From assembly GCA_035294245.1 (NCBI GenBank), contig DATGLG010000069.1, positions 1 to 6,948 on the forward strand: a stretch of 6,948 nt of DNA. Direction: 5' to 3'. Shown in pieces: positions 1 to 5,078 of the stretch. Position 1 is the stretch's first letter. Each line of letters opens with the position of its first letter. The translations under genes were made by a program, and so were the position numbers. Below the pieces are notes generated by a model, which did not search any database, was not told the origin of the DNA, and saw only the letters and a list, made by a program, of their open reading frames with translations. Source of the DNA: DATGLG01 sp035294245 (GTDB lineage Bacteria > Pseudomonadota > Alphaproteobacteria > JACZXZ01).

Positions 1-36
1 CGGGTCCGGCCGAAGGCCGGCCCGAGGACAGGCTCC

Positions 37-98
37 GCGGAGAGCCGGAATCCAGGTTTTCCGCGGAAATACTGGATTCCCGCTTTCGCGGGAATGAC
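37..98. repeat. Composite inverted-repeat element, unit 1 (B-A' type)
   Basis: The element has two halves around a 16-nt spacer (56-71). The right half, 72-98, is a 27-bp hairpin unit with stem ATTCCCGC (76-83) and GCGGGAAT (88-95) around loop TTTC. The left half ends in GAGAGCCGGAATCCAG and belongs to the longer 39-bp half type that is complete in unit 4; here its outer part is divergent and replaced by a GC hairpin, CCGGCC (6-11) with GGCCGG (15-20). The arms GGAATCCAG (47-55) and CTGGATTCC (72-80) also pair with each other, and the spacer holds the palindrome TTTCCGCGGAAA (58-69) on the same centre. This resembles REP/BIME or small non-autonomous elements scattered between genes in proteobacteria. 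No transposase is present. Confidence 0.75.
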
Positions 99-118
99 GA
101 GGGGGAGAGTGCAGACTG
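37..118. repeat. 82-bp direct repeat, left copy
   Basis: These 82 bases are identical to 6867-6948 at the other end of the window, 6,830 bp away. The match begins at GCGGAGAGCCGG and runs through a two-hairpin element into a unique-looking tail (GAGGGGGAGAGTGCAGACTG). Because the right copy stops at the window edge, the true length of the match may be greater. The tail lies outside the hairpins, so the two copies are either recent duplicates or one larger mobile unit seen twice. Confidence 0.9.
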
Positions 119-136
119 AGATGTGTGCATGCCGTA

Positions 137-210
137 GCGCGCAAGCGGGAACCCAGTTTTATCATGAACCGCTGGGTTCCGGCTCTCCGCTTCGCTGCGG
201 CCGGAACGAC
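137..210. repeat. Composite inverted-repeat element, unit 2 (A-B' type, degenerate)
   Basis: This is a diverged relative of unit 1 with its halves in the other order. The left half (137-156, GCGCGCAAGCGGGAACCCAG) is the short type with a decayed outer arm. The right half, 172-210, is a full 39-bp long-type half with stem GTTCCGGC (176-183) and GCCGGAAC (200-207). Arms GGAACCCAG (148-156) and CTGGGTTCC (172-180) pair with each other across a 15-nt spacer. Relative to unit 1, one T-A pair has become C-G in both arms, so pairing is kept. It ends shortly before the AT-rich leader of the transporter operon, so it may insulate that promoter from upstream transcription. Confidence 0.65.
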
Positions 211-293
211 GAGTAGGTGGCATTTTCTTAGCCTACTAAATATCACGACAACACGATAAACGAGGGGTCAACGAGAGGAAGAGGGAGAGCATC
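211..293 (+). promoter_or_regulatory. AT-rich leader of the transporter operon, with candidate operator and ribosome site
   Basis: This is one of the few AT-rich stretches in the window, mainly 221-262, and it sits directly upstream of the first transporter gene, so the operon promoter most likely lies here. I see no convincing -35/-10 pair; TAAATA (237-242) and GATAAA (255-260) are possible -10 elements. An inverted repeat AGTAGG (212-217) with CCTACT (232-237) and a short tandem CACGA (244-248 and 252-256) could be regulator contacts. The ribosome site is AGGGAG (282-287), 6 nt before the ATG, with AGAGGAA just upstream. Confidence 0.35.
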
Positions 294-1505
294 ATGATCG
301 AGCGGAGGACATTGCTTCTGGGAGCCGCCGCGCTGTTGCTGGGAACGCTCGCGGGCGTCCCCGGTGCCGCGGCAGCGGAGCCCATCAAGATCGGCGACAT
401 CAACAGCTATACCGGGCTTCCGGCCTTCACGATTCCCTATCGCAACGGCTGGCAGATGGCCCTCGAGGAGATCAACAAGTCGGGCGGCGTGCTGGGGCGC
501 AAGATCGAGGTCGTCTCCTATGATGACGGCGGCAAGCCGGGCGAGGCGATCAACCGCGCCGAGCAGCTCGTCAGCAAGGACCACGTCGTCGCCCTGATGG
601 GCACCTTCTTCTCGAATATCGGCCTCGCCGTCGCGAGCTTCGCGCAGCAGAACAAGATCTATTTCATGGCGGCGGAGCCCCTGACCGACGCCATCACCTG
701 GGAGAAGGGCAACCGCTACACCTTCCGCCTGCGGCCCAATACCTATATGCAGGCCGACATGCTGGCCGAGGCGGCGGCGAAGCTGCCGGCCAAGCGCTGG
801 GCGACGGTGGCGCCCAATTATGAGTACGGTCAGTCGGCCGTCGAGGACTTCAAGAAGCTGCTCTCCGCCAGGCGTCCCGATATCCAATGGGTGAGCGCGC
901 AATGGCCGGCCCTCGGCAAGATCGACGCCGGGGCGACCGTCGAGGCCCTCGCCCAGGCCAAGCCCGACGCCATCTACAATGTGCTCTTCGGCGGCGATCT
1001 CACGAAATTCGTGCGCGAGGGCAATACGCGCGGGCTGTTCCAGAACCGCGCGGTGGTGAGCCTGCTCACCGGCGAGCCCGAATATATCGACCCGCTCAAG
1101 GACGAGACGCCCAAGGGCTGGATCGTCACCGGCTATCCCTGGTACGCCATCAAGACCCCGGCCCATGAGAAGTTCCTCAAGGCCTATATGGCGAAGTACA
1201 AGGACCATCCGCGCATGGGCTCGCTGGTCGGCTACAACACCATGCTCGCCGTGGCGGACGCCCTGCGCAAGGCGGGCTCGACCAGCACCGAGAAGCTGAT
1301 CAAGGCCACCGAGGGGATGAGGATGGCGACGCCGATGGGCGAGATCACCTTCCGCGCGATTGACCATCAATCGACGATGGGAACCTGGGTCGGCAAGACC
1401 GACGTCAAGAACGGCGAGGGCGTCATGGTCGATTGGCACTATGCGGACGGCGCCAAATACCTGCCCAGCAACGCCGAGATCAAGAAGATGCGTCCGGCCG
1501 ATTGA
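294..1505 (+). CDS. Periplasmic substrate-binding protein of a HAAT/Liv-type ABC importer
   Basis: This 403-residue secreted protein captures the substrate for the importer encoded downstream. Residues 1-28 form a signal peptide (MIERRTLLLGAAALLLG...), probably cut in the AAAA-E run at 25-29. The paired arginines at 4-5 followed by TLLL leave Tat export possible, but Sec is the default. The mature part is a type I periplasmic-binding fold (Peripl_BP_6 family): IKIGDINSYTG at 31-41, GWQMALEEINKSGGVLGRKIEVV at 52-74, MGTFFSN at 102-108 and NYEYGQSAVEDFK at 175-187. Length is typical of the family. I see no cysteine, so the disulfide of the enteric leucine-binding proteins is absent. The ATG at 294 is chosen because AGGGAG lies 6 nt upstream and it gives a complete signal peptide. 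The ligand cannot be read from sequence. Relatives bind branched-chain amino acids, amides, urea or aromatic acids, and the downstream enamidase suggests a heterocyclic acid. Confidence 0.9.
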   Translation: MIERRTLLLGAAALLLGTLAGVPGAAAAEPIKIGDINSYTGLPAFTIPYRNGWQMALEEINKSGGVLGRKIEVVSYDDGGKPGEAINRAEQLVSKDHVVALMGTFFSNIGLAVASFAQQNKIYFMAAEPLTDAITWEKGNRYTFRLRPNTYMQADMLAEAAAKLPAKRWATVAPNYEYGQSAVEDFKKLLSARRPDIQWVSAQWPALGKIDAGATVEALAQAKPDAIYNVLFGGDLTKFVREGNTRGLFQNRAVVSLLTGEPEYIDPLKDETPKGWIVTGYPWYAIKTPAHEKFLKAYMAKYKDHPRMGSLVGYNTMLAVADALRKAGSTSTEKLIKATEGMRMATPMGEITFRAIDHQSTMGTWVGKTDVKNGEGVMVDWHYADGAKYLPSNAEIKKMRPAD

Positions 1506-1516
1506 GCCCGCCGGCT

Positions 1517-1549
1517 GCGGCGCCGCCTCGACATCACGGGCGGCGCCGC
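1517..1549 (+). promoter_or_regulatory. GC-rich stem-loop after the binding-protein gene
   Basis: A perfect 11-bp stem, GCGGCGCCGCC (1517-1527) with GGCGGCGCCGC (1539-1549), encloses an 11-nt loop and begins 11 nt after the binding-protein stop codon. No T-run follows, so it is not a standard intrinsic terminator. In known importer operons (malE-malF, for example) such a structure stabilises the upstream transcript or lets only part of transcription through, so that binding protein exceeds membrane components. That role is an inference here. The rest of the 116-nt gap (1506-1621) shows no gene. Confidence 0.6.
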
Positions 1550-1621
1550 GCCATTCTCTGGACTCCGCATCGCTAGAAGGGGCGCCGCCGGATCCGACCG
1601 CGACGGCGCACGGGATTTCGC

Positions 1622-3481
1622 TTGAGCTTCGTCCTCGTCCAGTTCCTGACCGGCCTCACCACGGCGTCGTCGCTCTTTCTCGTCGCCTGCGGGCTCTCCA
1701 TCATTTTCGGCGTCACGCGCATCGTCAATTTCGCCCATGGCTCGTTCTATATGCTGGGCGCCTATATCGCCTACAGCTTCGTGGCGCGCCTCGGCGGCGG
1801 CAGCAGCGTCGGCTATTGGGCGGCGATCCTCCTTGCCGCCGCCGCGGTGGGGCTGATTGGAGTCGCCGTCGAGGTTCTCGTGCTCCGCCGCATCTATGAC
1901 GCGCCGGCGCTCTTCCCGCTGCTCGCGACCTTCGGCGTCGTCCTCGTCGTGCAGGACGCGACCCTCGGCATCTGGGGGCCCGACGATCTGCTCGGCCCGC
2001 GCGCGCCGGGGCTGCGGGGAGCCGTCGCCATCCTCGGGCGGCCCTTTCCCACCTACGATCTCGTCCTCATCGGCTTCGGCCTCGCCGTCCTCGTGGGCCT
2101 CTGGCTTCTCTTCCACCATACCCGCTGGGGGACGATCGTGCGCGCGGCGACCCAGGATCGCGAGATGGTGGGCGCCCTCGGCGTGCGGCAGGCGAGCCTC
2201 TTCACCGGCGTCTTCTTCCTGGGCGCCTTCCTTGCCGGGCTGTCGGGCGCCCTGCAGCTTCCGCGCGAGGCCGCCAATCTCCACATGGACCTCAACATCA
2301 TCGCCGAGGCCTTCGTCGTCGTGGTGGTGGGCGGCATGGGCAGCATCCTCGGCGCCTTCCTCGCCGCGGTCATCATCGGCGAGCTGCAGGCCTTCGGCAT
2401 CCTCGTCTTCCCGCAGATCACCCTGGTGCTGATGTTCCTCGTCATGGCGGCGGTGCTCATCCTGCGACCCTGGGGCCTGCTCGGGCGGCCCGAGAGCACG
2501 CCGCGCGTCTCGGGCGTCGCCCTCGAGCCGCCGCTCCGCGCCATGACGGGCGCGCAGCGTCTCCTCCTCTATGCCGTGCTTGCTCTTCTTCTGCTGCTAC
2601 CCCTCGGCGCCGGCGACTACACCCTCGTCGTCGTCACCGAGATCTTCGTCATGGCCCTCTTCGCGGCGAGCCTGCATTTCATCATGGGGACCGGCGGCAT
2701 GGTCTCCTTCGGCCACGCCGCCTATTTCGGCCTCGGCGCCTATGCCGTCGCCCTCGTGACGACACGGCTCGGCTTGCGCATGGAGCCGGCCCTCGTCGCG
2801 GCCCCCGTGCTCGCGGGGATCGGCGCGCTCGTCTTCGGCTGGTTCTGCGTGCGCCTCTCCGGGGTCTATCTCGCGATGCTGACGCTGGCCTTCGCGCAGA
2901 TCGCCTGGTCCGGCGTCTTCCAGTGGGACTCCGTCACCGGCGGCGACAACGGCCTTCTCGGCGTCTGGCCTGCCGCCTGGGCTAACGACAAGCGCGTCTT
3001 CTATTATCTCGCCTTGCTCCTCTGTGGCGGTGCGGTGTACCTCCTGCGCCGCCTCATCTATGCGCCCTTCGGCTATACGCTGCGCGCCGGCCGCGATTCG
3101 CCGATGCGCTGCGAGGCCATCGGCATCGACGTGCGGCGCCACCAATGGCTCGCCTTCGCGCTCGCGGGCGTCTTCGCCGGTATCGCCGGCGGCATCTACG
3201 CCCTCTCCAAGGGCAGCGTGTTCCCCAACGTGATGTCGATCCCGAGCTCGATCGACGCCCTCGTCATGGTGCTGCTCGGCGGTGTCCACGCCTTGGCCGG
3301 GCCGCTCGTGGGGGCGGCGGTCTTCACCGGGCTCCAGGAGGAGATTGGCGCGCTCACCAATTACTGGCGCGGCATCGTCGGCCTCATCATCCTCGTCCTC
3401 GTCCTTGCCTTTCCCCAGGGCATCGCGGGGATCACCCGCCTCGTGCGGACGCGGCGAAGGGCGGCGGAGGCGGGGCCATGA
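1622..3481 (+). CDS. Fused LivH-LivM permease of the HAAT/Liv-type importer
   Basis: One 619-residue inner-membrane protein carries both permease halves, which are usually two proteins of about 300 residues. The LivH half is roughly 1-288: IIFGVTRIVNFAHGSFYMLGAY (27-48), the coupling segment AATQDREMVGALGVR (175-189) and GGMGSILGAF (237-246). A soluble linker, about 289-312, follows. The LivM half is roughly 313-610: GTGGMVSFGHAAYFGLGAY (356-374), LSGVYLAMLTLAFAQIAW (412-429), GGDNGL (440-445), and the second coupling segment RDSPMRCEAIGIDVRRHQWL (491-510). It should contact LivG and LivF through these two cytoplasmic segments. The start is a TTG at 1622. No ATG or GTG lies in frame between it and an upstream stop at 1574, and the protein begins as LivH proteins normally do; GGGA at 1612-1615 is a weak ribosome site. 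An internal ATG at 2543 (residue 308) could start a separate LivM, but no ribosome site precedes it. Confidence 0.9.
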   Translation: MSFVLVQFLTGLTTASSLFLVACGLSIIFGVTRIVNFAHGSFYMLGAYIAYSFVARLGGGSSVGYWAAILLAAAAVGLIGVAVEVLVLRRIYDAPALFPLLATFGVVLVVQDATLGIWGPDDLLGPRAPGLRGAVAILGRPFPTYDLVLIGFGLAVLVGLWLLFHHTRWGTIVRAATQDREMVGALGVRQASLFTGVFFLGAFLAGLSGALQLPREAANLHMDLNIIAEAFVVVVVGGMGSILGAFLAAVIIGELQAFGILVFPQITLVLMFLVMAAVLILRPWGLLGRPESTPRVSGVALEPPLRAMTGAQRLLLYAVLALLLLLPLGAGDYTLVVVTEIFVMALFAASLHFIMGTGGMVSFGHAAYFGLGAYAVALVTTRLGLRMEPALVAAPVLAGIGALVFGWFCVRLSGVYLAMLTLAFAQIAWSGVFQWDSVTGGDNGLLGVWPAAWANDKRVFYYLALLLCGGAVYLLRRLIYAPFGYTLRAGRDSPMRCEAIGIDVRRHQWLAFALAGVFAGIAGGIYALSKGSVFPNVMSIPSSIDALVMVLLGGVHALAGPLVGAAVFTGLQEEIGALTNYWRGIVGLIILVLVLAFPQGIAGITRLVRTRRRAAEAGP

Positions 3482-4224
3482 CATTGCTGTCCGTGCGCGG
3501 CCTCGCCAAGTCCTTCGGCGGCATCGCCGCGGTGTCGGAGGTGAGCTTCGAGCTCGCCGCCGGCGAGATCCTGGCGCTGATCGGCCCCAACGGCGCCGGC
3601 AAATCGACCTGCTTCAACATGCTGGGCGGGCAGCTGCGCCCGGATCGCGGCAGCATCCGCTTCGACGGCCAGGAGCTCGCCGGTCTCCCGCCGCGCGCGA
3701 TCTGGCGGCGCGGGGTGGGGCGCACCTTCCAGATCACCGCCACCTTCGCCTCCATGACCGTGCGCGAGAACGTGCAGATGGCGCTCATCTCCCATCACCA
3801 CCGCAGCCGCGCCTTGTGGCCGCGCGCAAGCGGGCTTTACCGGGACGAGGCGACGGCCCTCCTCGCGCGCGTCGGCATGGCGGACCAGGCGGAGCGCGCC
3901 TGCGGCGTCCTCGCCTATGGCGACCTCAAGCGCGTCGAGCTCGCCATCGCCCTCGCCAATGCGCCGCGGCTCCTGCTGATGGACGAGCCGACCGCGGGCA
4001 TGGCGCCCGCCGAGCGCGCGGCGCTCATGCAGCTCACGGCCGCCATCGTGCGCGAGCGCGGCACCAGCGTGCTCTTCACCGAGCACGACATGGATGTGGT
4101 CTTCGCCCATGCCAACCGCCTCCTCGTGCTCAACCGCGGCGAGCTGATCGCCGAGGGGCCGCCCGAACGCGTGCGCGCCGATCCCCAGGTGCGCGCCATC
4201 TATCTCGGCGAGGTGGGGGCATGA
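3478..4224 (+). CDS. livG: LivG-type ATP-binding subunit of the importer
   Basis: This 248-residue cytoplasmic ATPase is one of the two that power the importer. Walker A is GPNGAGKST (36-44), the Q-loop glutamine is Q85 in RTFQITATF, the signature is LAYGDLKR (145-152, a variant of LSGGQ normal for LivG), Walker B is LLLMDEPTAG (165-174), and the switch histidine is H203 in TEHD. The C-terminal RVRADPQVRAIYLGE (231-245) is the usual LivG ending. All catalytic residues are present and length is normal. The ATG at 3478 overlaps the permease TGA (ATGA), with GGAGG at 3466-3470, which implies coupled translation. The reading frame is open further upstream, but that stretch is only the permease gene read out of frame. 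The symbol denotes the subfamily, not a proven leucine substrate. Confidence 0.93.
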   Translation: MTLLSVRGLAKSFGGIAAVSEVSFELAAGEILALIGPNGAGKSTCFNMLGGQLRPDRGSIRFDGQELAGLPPRAIWRRGVGRTFQITATFASMTVRENVQMALISHHHRSRALWPRASGLYRDEATALLARVGMADQAERACGVLAYGDLKRVELAIALANAPRLLLMDEPTAGMAPAERAALMQLTAAIVRERGTSVLFTEHDMDVVFAHANRLLVLNRGELIAEGPPERVRADPQVRAIYLGEVGA

Positions 4225-4925
4225 TGCTCGCGGTCGCCCGCCTCAACGCCTTCTACGGGCAGGCGCATATCCTCTTCGACGTGGCCTTCGAGGCCGCCAA
4301 GGGCGAGGTCGTGGTGCTGCTCGGCCGCAACGGCGCCGGCAAGTCGACCACGCTCAAGAGCATCATCGGCCTGGTGCGCGCGGCCTCGGGCGAGATCGCC
4401 TTCGAGGGCGAGGCGATCGGCGGCCTGGCGCCCCACGCCATCTGCCGCCGCGGCATCGGCTATGTGCCCGAGGAGCGCCGCATCTTCACCGACCTCACGG
4501 TGATGGAGAATCTCGAGGTCGGCCGCCGCCCGCCGCGCCCGGGCGCTCCCACCTGGACGCCCGAGCGGCTCTTCGCGCTCTTCCCCAATCTCGCCGAGAT
4601 GCGCGGCCGGCGCGGCGGCATGATGAGCGGCGGCGAGCAGCAGATGCTCACCATCGCGCGCACGCTCATGGGCAATCCGGCGCTTCTCCTCCTCGACGAG
4701 CCGTCGGAGGGCCTCGCCCCCGTCATCGTGCAGCAGATGGCGCGCGCCATCCGCGCGCTCAAGGACGAGGGGCTCACCGTCGTGCTCTCGGAGCAGAATC
4801 TGCGGTTCGCCGACGCCGTCGGTGACCGCGCCTATATCATCGAGAAGGGCCGCATCCGCTATCATGGCGCCATGACGGAGCTGGCGCGGAGCGACGAGGT
4901 TCGCGCCGCCTATCTCACGATCTAG
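4221..4925 (+). CDS. livF: LivF-type ATP-binding subunit of the importer
   Basis: This 234-residue cytoplasmic ATPase pairs with LivG. Walker A is GRNGAGKST (35-43), the segment YVPEERRIF (81-89) replaces a normal Q-loop as in other LivF proteins, the signature is MSGGEQQML (135-143), and Walker B is LLLLDEPSEGLAP (155-167). The switch position is glutamine, Q192 in SEQN, rather than histidine. LivF proteins commonly have VEQN here, so this is a family trait and not a defect. In a LivG/LivF heterodimer one of the two ATP sites may therefore be weaker. The first ATG (4221) overlaps the livG TGA by 4 bp. A second ATG at 4224 is also possible, and the run AGGTGGGGG (4211-4219) could serve either. 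This is the last gene of the transporter block; a repeat element follows 38 nt after the stop. Confidence 0.93.
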   Translation: MMLAVARLNAFYGQAHILFDVAFEAAKGEVVVLLGRNGAGKSTTLKSIIGLVRAASGEIAFEGEAIGGLAPHAICRRGIGYVPEERRIFTDLTVMENLEVGRRPPRPGAPTWTPERLFALFPNLAEMRGRRGGMMSGGEQQMLTIARTLMGNPALLLLDEPSEGLAPVIVQQMARAIRALKDEGLTVVLSEQNLRFADAVGDRAYIIEKGRIRYHGAMTELARSDEVRAAYLTI

Positions 4926-4963
4926 CGCGGGTTGCGTTTGGGTTGAATCGCCATAGTCACATC

Positions 4964-5023
4964 GTCATTCCCGCGCAAGCGGGAATCCAGCGGCTCCTGG
5001 GCCCCCGCTTTCGCGGGGGCGAC
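4964..5023. repeat. Composite inverted-repeat element, unit 3 (A-A' type), possible terminator
   Basis: Two 27-bp halves stand head to head around a 6-nt spacer. The left half, 4964-4990, has stem ATTCCCGC (4967-4974) with GCGGGAAT (4979-4986) and loop GCAA. The right half, 4997-5023, has stem GCCCCCGC (5001-5008) with GCGGGGGC (5013-5020) and loop TTTC. Compared with the same half in units 1 and 4, three A-T pairs have become G-C on both sides of the stem. The element fills much of the 153-nt gap between livF and the enamidase gene and could slow or end transcription from the transporter. No T-run follows either hairpin, so true termination is uncertain. The remainder of the gap holds a short palindrome, GACC (5024-5027) with GGTC (5032-5035). 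Confidence 0.75.
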
Positions 5024-5063
5024 GACCGAGTGGTCTAGCGCCGGGGCGCCGGCGCGGAAAGGC

Positions 5064-5070
5064 AAGGAGG
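5064..5070 (+). promoter_or_regulatory. Strong ribosome binding site of the enamidase-like gene
   Basis: AAGGAGG ends 8 nt before the ATG at 5079 and is the best Shine-Dalgarno match in the window. It fixes the start of the enamidase-like gene and suggests higher translation than for the transporter membrane genes. No convincing promoter can be read between the repeat element and this site. Confidence 0.7.
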
Positions 5071-5078
5071 AGGGGAAC

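Noticed and set aside
1..210. CRISPR array suggested by repeated hairpin sequences
   Set aside because: The copies are not evenly spaced, alternate in orientation and half type, and have no unique spacers of constant length. They fit intergenic inverted-repeat elements.
243..1439. Long minus-strand reading frame (398 codons) opposite the binding-protein gene
   Set aside because: It is a shadow caused by high GC. It has the low-complexity R/G/A/L/D make-up of such frames and no recognisable domain, and the plus-strand gene has a signal peptide and family motifs.
1439..2284. Minus-strand reading frame of 281 codons opposite the permease
   Set aside because: It is extremely rich in E, D, A, R and G, as expected from reading membrane-protein codons (GTC, CTC, GGC) backwards. 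No domain is visible.
3145..3477. Upstream extension of the livG reading frame (111 codons)
   Set aside because: This stretch is the end of the permease gene read out of frame. LivG homology and the ribosome site GGAGG begin at the ATG at 3478.
2597..3484. Minus-strand reading frame of 295 codons opposite the LivM half
   Set aside because: Same acidic shadow composition, lying wholly inside a well-supported plus-strand gene.
3282..4220. Upstream extension of the livF frame that would give a 547-residue protein
   Set aside because: The extension is arginine- and alanine-rich out-of-frame translation of the permease and livG. LivF homology begins at 4221.
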